Notes under the pieces: generated by a model | What the model saw: the letters and a program-made list of their open reading frames with translations, nothing else | What the model was told of the DNA's origin: nothing | The model's database searches: none | Shown here: in pieces, positions 23,295 through 31,515 of the stretch | Layout: each line of letters begins with the position of its first letter | How positions within the stretch are numbered: the stretch's first letter is position 1 | Made by a program: the position numbers and the translations under genes | Assembly: GCA_946479785.1 (NCBI GenBank) | Contig: CAMLHQ010000003.1 | Coordinates: 1-64,000 of the forward strand | Reading direction: 5' to 3' | Length of the DNA stretch: 64,000 bases | From: an uncultured Nitrospira sp. | Lineage (GTDB): Bacteria; Nitrospirota; Nitrospiria; Nitrospirales; Nitrospiraceae

Positions 23295-24505
23295 AAACGA
23301 TGTTTGAGAACTCGAGATGCTACCTTCACTCTCTCATCAGCTGCATGGCCCTGCTGATTCTGACAGTGGGCTGCAACAGCGCTGCGGAAGAATCGGCGGT
23401 CGAGAAAACGGTGGGGAAGCCTCTGGAGACTGGCATTGTCATGCTCACGCCGGAGGAGATTAGGAGTGGAGACATCGTGGTGCGACCTGCTGTCCGCGGC
23501 GAGTTTAAGGTGCACCGTGATTTTCCGGCGACGGTCGTACCGGATCATCATACAACCGCCGACATCACGGCGCTGGTGAGGGGTCGGGTCGTGGACGTCT
23601 ATGCCGACCTCGGCCAACAGGTGAAGGCCGGAGATCTGCTGGCCATGCTGTACAGCAGCGACCTCGGCATGGCGCAATCGGCCTACCTCAAAGCGGGCGC
23701 GAAACTCTATGTCGCCGAGCGAGCCTACGAGCGCGCCAAAATGTTGTTGCGGGAAAAGGTGATCGGCCTCGCTGAATCCCAGCGGCGGCAGGGCGAGATG
23801 CTGAGTCTCCGTGCCGAGAGGCGCGAGACGGAAGATCGCCTGCGCCTGCTGGGGATGAGTGAAGAGCAGATCACTCGGTTGACTGATGAACAGAAGATTC
23901 TGTCGTATGTCCCTATCACTGCCCCTTTCGATGGTCGCGTGATCGCACGAAATCTGACAAAAGGCGAGGTGGTGGAGGTAACCGACAAGCTGTTCACGGT
24001 TGCCGACCTGTCGAAGGTCTGGGTGCTGGCCAATATCCCCGAAAAGGATATTCCCTTTATTCGCGCGGATAGCGGCGCATCCGATGCATCCGGGGTGGAG
24101 CAACTCGTCGAAGTGCTGCTGACGGCGTATCCCAATGAAGTCTTTCACGGCAAGGTCACTTACGTGGGCGACGTGCTCGATGCCGCTACCCGCACGATGA
24201 ACCTGCGCTTGGAGTTGCCCAATCCTCATCGAAAGCTGAAACCGGAAATGTATGCCACCATCCGCGTCCATTCAGTGTCTGAACCGGGCGTGCTGATGGT
24301 GCCAGAGACGGCCGTGCAGCGCGAGCGAGACCGGCGGTTCGTCTTTGTGCAGCGCGACCCCCGCACCTTCGAAGCGAGAGACGTACGGCTCGGCGAAAGC
24401 AACGGGGACGCAGTGAAGGTGCTCGCCGGGCTTCAGGAAGGGGACCCTGTCGTGGTCAAGGGAGCATATGTGTTGAAGTCGGAACTTCTCTCTGATCAGA
24501 TCTAA
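23291..24505 (+). CDS. Efflux RND periplasmic adaptor (CusB/CzcB-like)
   Basis: The 404-residue protein starts at GTG 23291 (ATG 23300 is an alternative) and has a lipobox ILTVGC, so it is a membrane-fusion lipoprotein. A split biotinyl-lipoyl-like domain (LVRGRVVDVYADLGQQVKAG; YVPITAPFDGRVIARNLTKG) flanks an alpha-hairpin with AQSAYLKAGAKLYVAERAYE. Beta-barrel and membrane-proximal parts follow (KVWVLANIPEKDI, RTMNLRLELPNPHRKLKPEM, VPETAVQRERDRRFVFV). It links the inner-membrane pump to the TolC-like channel. Confidence 0.88.
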   Translation: MKTMFENSRCYLHSLISCMALLILTVGCNSAAEESAVEKTVGKPLETGIVMLTPEEIRSGDIVVRPAVRGEFKVHRDFPATVVPDHHTTADITALVRGRVVDVYADLGQQVKAGDLLAMLYSSDLGMAQSAYLKAGAKLYVAERAYERAKMLLREKVIGLAESQRRQGEMLSLRAERRETEDRLRLLGMSEEQITRLTDEQKILSYVPITAPFDGRVIARNLTKGEVVEVTDKLFTVADLSKVWVLANIPEKDIPFIRADSGASDASGVEQLVEVLLTAYPNEVFHGKVTYVGDVLDAATRTMNLRLELPNPHRKLKPEMYATIRVHSVSEPGVLMVPETAVQRERDRRFVFVQRDPRTFEARDVRLGESNGDAVKVLAGLQEGDPVVVKGAYVLKSELLSDQI

Positions 24506-24581
24506 ACATCGGTTGGCTTGATGGACCTTCAACCTCTTATCACACCTCGCCGTACGTTTCAGGCTTCATTTCTCACGCCTC

Positions 24582-27500
24582 ATGACTTCCTTTCTTGAAT
24601 TGGCGCTTCGCCAGCGGGTGCTGGTCGTTGCCCTCGCCTGTCTTATGGCGGCCGGCGGCGTCTATTCCTTCCGCACCATCGCCATCGATGCCTTTCCCGA
24701 CGTGACCACCGTTCTCGTCCAGGTCGTCACCGAAGCGCAGGGGCTCTCCCCGGCCGAAATCGAACGATTCGTGACGTTTCCTTTAGAACTGCAATTGACC
24801 GGCGCGCCCGGTCTCACCGATATCCGCTCCTTATCCAAGGTGGGACTGTCGATGATCACCGTCGTGTTCCGCGACGACATGGATATTTATCTGGCGCGGC
24901 AAGTGGTGTTGGAGCGTGTCCTGGAAGTCCAGGATAGTCTGCCGCCGGGCGCCCGGTCTCAGTTGGTACCGAACTCGCCTGGCCTGGGTGAAGTCTTCCA
25001 ATTCTATCTGGAAGGCCCGCATGACAACGAGCCGGAGTACCCGATGACCGAAACGGAGCTAATGGAGAGGCGGACGCTCGAAGATTGGGTGATCCGTCCA
25101 CTGCTCAAGGGATTGCCGGACGTCGTCGACGTCAATTCAATCGGCGGCTTCGTCAAGCAGTATCAGGTCATGGTGGATCCGGGGCTACTGCGAAAGTACG
25201 ACCTGGCCCTTCACGATGTCTTCACCGCCGTTGCGAACAACAATGCCAATGCCGGCGGCAATATCCTGGAAAAAGGCCCAGAAAAGTACATCGTCCGCGG
25301 CATCGGCCTCATCAAAACATTACAAGACATCGAGAATATCGTGGTGAAGGAGGCTCGCGGCACACCGGTCTTTGTGCGCGATGTGGCGGACGTGCAGATC
25401 GGCCATGCCGTACGTCACGGCGCGGCTGTATTGAACGGTGAGCGCGAGGTCGTGGCGGGCATCGTCCTCATGCTGCGCGGCGGCAATGCCCGGGAAGTGG
25501 TTCAAGCCGTCAAGCACAAGGTGGAGGAAATCCACGAGAAGAAAATCCTTCCCGACGGCCTCCGTATCGTGCCCTTTTACGATCGTCTCGAATTGATCGT
25601 CGCCGCATTGCGCACTGTGTACAAGGCTTTGCTCGAGGGGATCGTGCTTGTCATTCTCGTGCTCTTTCTGTTTCTCGGAAATGTCCGGAGCGCACTGATC
25701 GTCACTGCCACGCTTGTGGTAGCGCCGCTGGCGACGTTCATCGTCATGGACCGGTTCGGATTGACGGCCAACCTCATGTCACTAGGCGGACTGGTCATTG
25801 CCGTCGGGATGATGGTGGATGGATCGGTGGTGGTTGTGGAAAACGTCTACCGTCATCTGACCGAACGAGCGGCCGGACCGTCGACTCGCAGGGCCCTGGT
25901 GCTGCAGGCCACGAAGGAAGTCGCTCAACCGGTGCTGTTCGGCATTCTCATCATCATCCTGGTATTTCTCCCAATCCTGTCGCTGCAAGGCATGGAAGGC
26001 AAGATGTTCAAGCCGCTGGCCTATACGATCATGATCGCGTTACTGGTATCGCTTTTGTTGTCGCTCACTTTGTCTCCGGCGCTCTGTTCCCTGGCACTGA
26101 GAGGCGGCGGCGACGAGGATACCTGGCTTTTGCGGCGAATCAAACGGCTCTATACGCCGGCGCTTCTGTGGTCGTTGCAGCATCGCCGGCTGGTCCTCAC
26201 GGCGGCGGTCATCATGCTGGGGTTGAGTCTGGCGCTCTTCCCGTTTCTCGGCGGCGAGTTCATTCCCATCCTGAACGAAGGGGCGATCACGCCGCAAACC
26301 ATCCGGCTGCCGAGCATCTCGCTGGACAAATCGATCGAGATCGAAATGGAAATGCAGCGCGCTGTGTTGGAGTTTCCGGAAGTCCGTATGGTCGTGTCTA
26401 AAATCGGGCGTTCGGAATTGGGGAACGATCCTCAAGAGCCCAATGCGAGCGATCCAGTCGTTTCGCTCATGCCGGTGGAGGAATGGACCACCGCGCGCAC
26501 GAAGCCGGAACTGGACGACGCGATTCGTCGGCGCATCGAGCGGGTGCCAGGAGCAAATTTTCTGCTGAGCCAGCCGATCCAACAGCGGGTGGATGAATTA
26601 TTGTCCGGCGTCCGTTCGGAAGCAACGGTCAAAGTCATTGGAGAAGACCTCGACCAACTACGCAAAACGGCAGAGCAGATCCAGACGATCATGGCGGGAA
26701 TCTCCGGCGTGAAAGATGTGCGCGTCGAACAACTGTTCGGGCAAGCCTATCTCACCATCGATATCGACCGGAGCAAGATCGCCCGTTACGGCATCAACGT
26801 CGCGCACATTAGGGAAATCATTTCGACGGCGATCGGGGCAGAAGCGGCTACGCGGGTCTACGAAGGTCAGAAGCGCTTTGACCTGATTCTCCGCTATCCC
26901 AAAACCTATCGAGACAGCGTCGAGACAATCGGTAACATTCTACTGACGACCTCTTCCGGGGCTCTCATTCCGCTGGGCGAGCTGGCGAGAATCGAACTCA
27001 GGGAGGGACCGGCGCTGATCAGTCGCGAGGGGCTGCAACGACGAATCTATATTGGTTTCAACACGTTGGGTCGCGATATTGAAAGTATTGTAGGAGAGGC
27101 TCAAGCAAAGATTGCCCGGCAGGTGGAGATACCGACCGGCTATCATCTGGTTTGGGGCGGGTCGTTCGAAAACATGCAACGCGCTATGGCCCGTTTGAAA
27201 ATTATTGTCCCGATAACGATTGGGGTGATCTTTTTGCTCTTGTTCGCGTCCTTCCACTCCGTCCGGCATGCCGCCCTGATCATTTTAAATCTGCCTTTTG
27301 CGTTAATCGGCGGCATCGTGGCGCTCTGGCTGACCGGCGAATACCTGAGTGTGCCGGCATCGGTCGGCTTCATCAATCTGTTCGGCGTCGCCGTGCTGAA
27401 CGGTATCGTGTTGGTGTCCTACATCAACCAACTGCGCGCGGAAGGCCTACCGAATGAAACAGCCATCGCGCGTGGCTGCCTCCTTCGATTGCGGCCGGTG

Positions 27501-27707
27501 CTCATGACCGCGCTGGTCGCCATGTTAGGCCTGGTCCCGCTGGCCCTTTCGCATGGCATCGGCTCGGAAGTCCAGCGACCTCTGGCCGTGGTCGTGATTG
27601 GCGGCCTGGTCAGTTCAACGCTGCTGACGCTGATCGTGTTGCCGACGCTTTACGGTGCCTTCGCGGGGACGCAGGCTTCCCAACCTCCGATGGGTCGAGC
27701 GGCTTAA
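24582..27707 (+). CDS. Heavy-metal efflux RND pump (CusA/CzcA family)
   Basis: The 1,041-residue length and 12-helix RND layout match heavy-metal efflux pumps: IDAFPDVTTVLVQVVTEAQG, SPAEIERFVTFPLELQLTGA, then large periplasmic loops, and TM4 with GGLVIAVGMMVDGSVVVVEN. In the CzcA group TM4 usually reads DFG-x-x-VDGA. Here the first Asp position is Ala (IAVG), as in CusA-type pumps, which suggests monovalent (Cu/Ag) or an uncharacterised substrate rather than Zn/Co/Cd. That specificity is inference. No good Shine-Dalgarno precedes the ATG, 76 bp after the adaptor stop. Confidence 0.9.
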   Translation: MTSFLELALRQRVLVVALACLMAAGGVYSFRTIAIDAFPDVTTVLVQVVTEAQGLSPAEIERFVTFPLELQLTGAPGLTDIRSLSKVGLSMITVVFRDDMDIYLARQVVLERVLEVQDSLPPGARSQLVPNSPGLGEVFQFYLEGPHDNEPEYPMTETELMERRTLEDWVIRPLLKGLPDVVDVNSIGGFVKQYQVMVDPGLLRKYDLALHDVFTAVANNNANAGGNILEKGPEKYIVRGIGLIKTLQDIENIVVKEARGTPVFVRDVADVQIGHAVRHGAAVLNGEREVVAGIVLMLRGGNAREVVQAVKHKVEEIHEKKILPDGLRIVPFYDRLELIVAALRTVYKALLEGIVLVILVLFLFLGNVRSALIVTATLVVAPLATFIVMDRFGLTANLMSLGGLVIAVGMMVDGSVVVVENVYRHLTERAAGPSTRRALVLQATKEVAQPVLFGILIIILVFLPILSLQGMEGKMFKPLAYTIMIALLVSLLLSLTLSPALCSLALRGGGDEDTWLLRRIKRLYTPALLWSLQHRRLVLTAAVIMLGLSLALFPFLGGEFIPILNEGAITPQTIRLPSISLDKSIEIEMEMQRAVLEFPEVRMVVSKIGRSELGNDPQEPNASDPVVSLMPVEEWTTARTKPELDDAIRRRIERVPGANFLLSQPIQQRVDELLSGVRSEATVKVIGEDLDQLRKTAEQIQTIMAGISGVKDVRVEQLFGQAYLTIDIDRSKIARYGINVAHIREIISTAIGAEAATRVYEGQKRFDLILRYPKTYRDSVETIGNILLTTSSGALIPLGELARIELREGPALISREGLQRRIYIGFNTLGRDIESIVGEAQAKIARQVEIPTGYHLVWGGSFENMQRAMARLKIIVPITIGVIFLLLFASFHSVRHAALIILNLPFALIGGIVALWLTGEYLSVPASVGFINLFGVAVLNGIVLVSYINQLRAEGLPNETAIARGCLLRLRPVLMTALVAMLGLVPLALSHGIGSEVQRPLAVVVIGGLVSSTLLTLIVLPTLYGAFAGTQASQPPMGRAA

Positions 27708-27785
27708 TCCACCAGAGACTCCCTGGCACGACTGCGTAGCAAATGTCATGAGCAGGAAAAGATTGAGCGTTGAAGACTGAGTACG

Positions 27786-28019
27786 CTATCGACCGACACG
27801 GGCTGATCGGGTGGGCCGGATTTTCCGCGGAATAGACCAGGCTCGGGCTTGCCGTTCGTAACAAGCAGGACAGTAGGTGTGACTCAATCGTACATCGACC
27901 GTTTGGAGATGATGACGACTCAGGTAGGCTGACATTGACGTCCAATGCAAGGAGGGCGAACCAGATTCGGCAACCTGCTTACAGACACAACACACTGCCA
28001 GCATTGGAACGGTCGCCAT
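27786..28019 (-). CDS. Small zinc-ribbon-like protein
   Basis: The 77-residue protein has two Cys pairs, AVCCVCKQV and HTYCPACYERQ, about 40 residues apart, consistent with one zinc-ribbon site. The spacer (HWTSMSAYLSRHHLQTVDVR) is a short helix. Similar small proteins with C-x2-C...HTYCP-x-C often accompany PAS or response-regulator genes. The function is unknown. The ATG at 28019 follows GGAGGAG. It diverges from the NarL-type regulator gene, and a single GACA-CAT-TGTC lies between them at 28108-28118. Confidence 0.65.
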   Translation of the reverse strand: MATVPMLAVCCVCKQVAESGSPSLHWTSMSAYLSRHHLQTVDVRLSHTYCPACYERQARAWSIPRKIRPTRSARVGR

Positions 28020-28235
28020 GGAACTCCTCCCTGGATGACCCACTCTAGTAATCTTTTCTAAGCGATCCAACTAGGCGGATCCCTAGGTGCCGTTGGGATA
28101 TCAATGTGACACATTGTCTGCATGGGGGACGAACAAGGGCCGCGCCCACCCCCGGCGTTACCTGTGTGGCGATGAATGAATAGCGCTGTTTTCTGTTGAG
28201 TCGCAGTGTTTACGCCCCGCAAGAAAGGAGTCACC

Positions 28236-28961
28236 GTGATTTCTCGCAGTTCAACACCGGTCATCATGCCGTCACGAATGAACCGCCGCGAGGTGCACTC
28301 GCCAATTGCCGAGCCCAACCCTTCCCTAGGATCCTGCCGCCTGCTGCTCGCAGACGACCACATTTTGCTGCGGCAGGGAGTCAAGGCTTTGATCGAGACC
28401 TACGGCGTCACAGTCGTCGGCGAGGCCGGTGATGGACGCGAAGCGGTCCGTCTGGCCGAGGAGATACAGCCGGACGTGGCGGTGGTCGATGTGATGATGC
28501 CGTTGCTGAATGGGTTGGACGTGGTTCGGGAAATCCGACGGGTCTCGCCTCAAACCAAATCGCTCTTGCTGACGATGCACACGGACGACGCGTTCGTGCT
28601 TGAGGCTCTGAAGGTCGGTGTCAAAGGCTATTTGCTCAAAACGCAGCCGGTCACGGAAGTCGTGCATGCGATTCGGGACGTTTCGAAAGGGTCGTTCTAT
28701 CTCAGCCCGGGTATTTCCCAGACGGTGATTCACGCCTTTTTGGCGAAAAGTGACATACCGTCCGACCCGTTGACGACCCGAGAACGCGAAGTGCTGCAAT
28801 TGGTCGCTCAAGGCATGACGACCAAGAAAGTGGCGGGCCTGCTGGGAGTGAGCGTCAAGACGGCGGAATCTCACCGGCATCGTATTATGGACAAACTGGA
28901 TCTCCATGACACCGCCAGTCTTGTGAGGTATTCCATCCGCCGCCGGTTGATCGAACCGTAA
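28236..28961 (+). CDS. NarL/LuxR-type response regulator
   Basis: The 241-residue protein starts at GTG 28236, chosen because AAAGGAG lies just upstream. A disordered 33-residue N-terminus precedes the receiver domain (about 34-155), with acidic pair LADDH, phospho-acceptor Asp85 in VVDVMMP, and LLLTMHTDD plus the conserved Lys of GYLLKTQ. The LuxR-type HTH is at about 175-235 (LTTREREVLQLVAQGMTTKK followed by VAGLLGVSVKTAESHRHRI). No sensor kinase is adjacent. The OmpR-type regulator starts 17 bp downstream, so the two are probably cotranscribed. Confidence 0.9.
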   Translation: MISRSSTPVIMPSRMNRREVHSPIAEPNPSLGSCRLLLADDHILLRQGVKALIETYGVTVVGEAGDGREAVRLAEEIQPDVAVVDVMMPLLNGLDVVREIRRVSPQTKSLLLTMHTDDAFVLEALKVGVKGYLLKTQPVTEVVHAIRDVSKGSFYLSPGISQTVIHAFLAKSDIPSDPLTTREREVLQLVAQGMTTKKVAGLLGVSVKTAESHRHRIMDKLDLHDTASLVRYSIRRRLIEP

Positions 28962-28977
28962 ACCTTCCAGGTCCGCC

Positions 28978-29670
28978 ATGGCAAAGATCTTAGTCGTCGA
29001 AGACATGGACAGCGTCGTCGATCTGCTGCGAACGCTGCTCGAACGGGAAGGATTCGAAGTCGCAGTCGCACAGGACGGGCTGGAAGCGCTGGAAGCGGTT
29101 CGCCGCGAGAAGCCGGATCTCATGCTCCTGGATTTGATCTTGCCCGGACTGGATGGACTGGAGGTGCTCCGCCGCGTCAGGCAGGATCCGATCACCGCTC
29201 ATCTGCCCGTCATCGTGCTCAGCGGCAAGGATGAAGAACGCGATAAGGTCATCGGACTGGAGATCGGTGCGGACGACTATGTGACCAAACCGTTTCAAGC
29301 CAACGAACTGATCGCCCGGGTGAAGAATCGTCTTCGCCGGTCCGCTCCGACCGATCCGGCGCGAGTATTGAAGGTAGGCGGGTTGGAGATGGAATTAGAC
29401 CGGTATCAGGTCACGCTCCGGGGCAAGCCGATTCACTTGACCTCAAAGGAATTTAGTCTGCTGCGGGCGTTGTTGATGACCAACGGACGAGTGCTCAGCC
29501 GAGATGCGCTCTTCGAATCAGTGTGGGGGGCAAGCAAAGATGCGGACTTGCAGTCGCGCACTATCGACGTGCATATCCGCAGCCTTCGCAACAAGCTGGG
29601 ACCGGAAGGCCGCCGGATCTTCACCGTGCGCAATGTGGGATACCGTTTGGATCCGGCGCTGCCGGAATAA
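28978..29670 (+). CDS. OmpR/PhoB-type response regulator
   Basis: This 230-residue protein has a receiver domain (1-120) with acidic residues VVEDMD, phospho-acceptor Asp52 in LLLDLILPG, VLSGKD, and the conserved Lys in DYVTKPF. A winged-helix DNA-binding domain follows (about 128-226), with LTSKEFSLLRALLMTNGRVL, ESVWGA and TIDVHIRSLRNKLG...VRNVGYRL. The receiver resembles PhoB/AfsQ1-type regulators. With no histidine kinase in the region, the partner must be encoded elsewhere. Confidence 0.9.
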   Translation: MAKILVVEDMDSVVDLLRTLLEREGFEVAVAQDGLEALEAVRREKPDLMLLDLILPGLDGLEVLRRVRQDPITAHLPVIVLSGKDEERDKVIGLEIGADDYVTKPFQANELIARVKNRLRRSAPTDPARVLKVGGLEMELDRYQVTLRGKPIHLTSKEFSLLRALLMTNGRVLSRDALFESVWGASKDADLQSRTIDVHIRSLRNKLGPEGRRIFTVRNVGYRLDPALPE

Positions 29671-29718
29671 TATCCCTGCTCGGGATGACCCGCCGGGTGG
29701 TTCTCCCCTTATTCGCGA

Positions 29719-30582
29719 TCACTTGTCTCGTTTAAACACGAATTCGTTGCATCCCATTCCGCTTCCGCATTTTAATCGACGAAGTCCGAATCCCTGGTTC
29801 CTAAAGTATTCAAAAATCTCATCCGGTTTGGCCGCCTCGTAGGGATATCCACCGATCCAATCCACAAGGTCGCGCCAATGACCCATCCCTCGATAATGAA
29901 TGGGTCCCCACCGTTTAAAATAATCCCTCGGACGTCCATTTGCGACTGAACTCAGTAAAGCCTTTATCTCCAATTGTGAAGCGCAGATGACCGTGTATGG
30001 TATCCGAAGAACAGGGGGCAATTTGTTGTAGACCTGCTTAACGCGCCGCCAGCGCACACTTTGAGATCCCATATCATTGTAAATCGCGATAAAAAGCAGG
30101 CCTCCACTGGCCACCGGGCGCTGCACATATTCCAGCGCCTGCCACATCTGGCCAGTATGATGAAGGACGCCCCAAGAATACACCACATCGAATACACCGA
30201 TGGAGGCCATATAATCCTTATCCAGCACGGACTGCTGCTCGACCCGCCACTGCGGATCATTCCCAAAGTATCGACGGCGAAGCTCCTTCGTACAGGCAAC
30301 CGATTGGGGATCATAATCAAATGAATGCACCTGCGCTCCCAGCCGACGAGCGGCTAAACTGAACAACCCGCTTCCCGATCCGACATCCAAGAAACGCATG
30401 CCAGCCAAATTGGGAAGTTCCAGCATCGAACGAAGCGATGTTTCCGCCGTGATAATATGCTCTTCGCTCAGGTGGTCAAGGAACTTGCTCCAATTTTTCC
30501 CGAATTCGAATCGCTTGCCCTGCTGCACTTCCTCAATATGTTCCTGCGCCGGATCACAAGACTCTGCCTCGGCAATCTCCAT
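29719..30582 (-). CDS. SAM-dependent methyltransferase
   Basis: The 287-residue class I methyltransferase has motif I MRFLDVGSGSGLFSLAARRL, motif II VHSFDYDPQSV, and VYSWGVLHHTGQMWQALEYV (motif IV region). The C-terminal part is extended (RWGPIHYRGMGHWRDLVDW). AGGAGGG inside the end of the upstream gene serves as Shine-Dalgarno, so the pair with the acetyltransferase gene is an operon. It lies at the far end of the polysaccharide locus and probably modifies a sugar or a lipid-linked intermediate, which is inference from position. Confidence 0.8.
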   Translation of the reverse strand: MEIAEAESCDPAQEHIEEVQQGKRFEFGKNWSKFLDHLSEEHIITAETSLRSMLELPNLAGMRFLDVGSGSGLFSLAARRLGAQVHSFDYDPQSVACTKELRRRYFGNDPQWRVEQQSVLDKDYMASIGVFDVVYSWGVLHHTGQMWQALEYVQRPVASGGLLFIAIYNDMGSQSVRWRRVKQVYNKLPPVLRIPYTVICASQLEIKALLSSVANGRPRDYFKRWGPIHYRGMGHWRDLVDWIGGYPYEAAKPDEIFEYFRNQGFGLRRLKCGSGMGCNEFVFKRDK

Positions 30583-30584
30583 GA

Positions 30585-31343
30585 TCAGCCCTCCTTCATT
30601 GTCTTCAGAACCCCTACTTCACCATGAGCAACGTGGGCTGACCACGTCTCGGATGCATCAGGAGACTCTTCAATTCCCGACTCCAGGTCCACCTGATGCT
30701 CTCGGACAGCTCGCGTCAGGCCGCTGTGCCCTTCTCTCCTGTCATAATCCGTGAGGGTGACATATCCGGCCGATCCATCATACGAAATCACCCTCGCCGG
30801 CACTCCCACCACAACCGCATAATCCGGGACGTCATCGATCACGACACAGTTGGCGCCGATGGCCGCATAATCGCCGACCCGTACCGCCCCCACGATTTTG
30901 GCGCCCGGTCCGATATACACATGGTGACCGATGACGGGCGTGCCTTTATGCCGCCCTCGATTCGCCTCCCCGATCGTCACGCCCTGACTGATGTTGCAAT
31001 TGTCACCGATGACTGTACGCTCGTTGATCACGATGTCACGAATGTGGCCGATATATAACCCGCGTCCGATCGCGGTCGTATGAGGAATCGAGCAGCCGAA
31101 CTTGTACTTGTACTGCGTAAATATCCCGATGCTGATCCGGTAAAGCGGCCAATAGATCACCCTCGGCTGTTTCCATTTCAAATACCGGCACAGGCGGAGA
31201 TAGAACATATACTTGACCCCATCACTAAAGCACTCCCCTCCATCAGAAAACACTACGTGCTTAAGGAGCTGTCGCCAGGAGATTTGTCCGGTATGCCGGT
31301 ACAATTCGGCTCTCCACAGCGCGCGCAGTTCGGCGAACGTCAT
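30585..31343 (-). CDS. Serine O-acetyltransferase-like left-handed beta-helix protein
   Basis: The 252-residue protein starts at the ATG at 31343; the only longer start is a TTG. Residues 75-175 are hexapeptide repeats of the CysE/WcaB class (GCSIPHTTAIGRGLYIGHIR, NCNISQGVTIGEANRGRHKG, VYIGPGAKIVGAVRVGDYAA, IGANCVVIDDVPDYAVVVGV). They are followed by an atypical C-terminal tail of 50-60 residues, rich in Glu, Ser and His. In polysaccharide loci such proteins O-acetylate sugars. It is divergent from the secreted protein at 31516 and upstream of the methyltransferase. Confidence 0.8.
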   Translation of the reverse strand: MTFAELRALWRAELYRHTGQISWRQLLKHVVFSDGGECFSDGVKYMFYLRLCRYLKWKQPRVIYWPLYRISIGIFTQYKYKFGCSIPHTTAIGRGLYIGHIRDIVINERTVIGDNCNISQGVTIGEANRGRHKGTPVIGHHVYIGPGAKIVGAVRVGDYAAIGANCVVIDDVPDYAVVVGVPARVISYDGSAGYVTLTDYDRREGHSGLTRAVREHQVDLESGIEESPDASETWSAHVAHGEVGVLKTMKEG

Positions 31344-31515
31344 CGCCGTGTCCCCATCACTTTTTACGCTTTTCTTACCCAATGTTTTCTTTCCCTACAC
31401 CCCATGTTTACCAGCCTTGCCGTTCTGTTCGTCCGGGAATGCTACCGTTGTCAGTGAGTCTGAGATTGGGCGTCAAAACGGCACTCCACCCTCACTGGAC
31501 AATGGGAGGATTGAT

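Noticed and set aside
28108..28118. A sixth location with an exact GACA-CAT-TGTC between the zinc-ribbon gene and the NarL-type regulator
   Set aside because: It is single, with no partner at 19-21 bp, and neither flank has GG-N10-GC with TTGC. It may be chance, so it is not counted in the regulon.
31469..31482. GG-N10-GC ahead of the secreted protein at 31516 as a sigma-54 promoter
   Set aside because: The -12 part reads CGGC rather than TTGC and no paired palindrome lies upstream.
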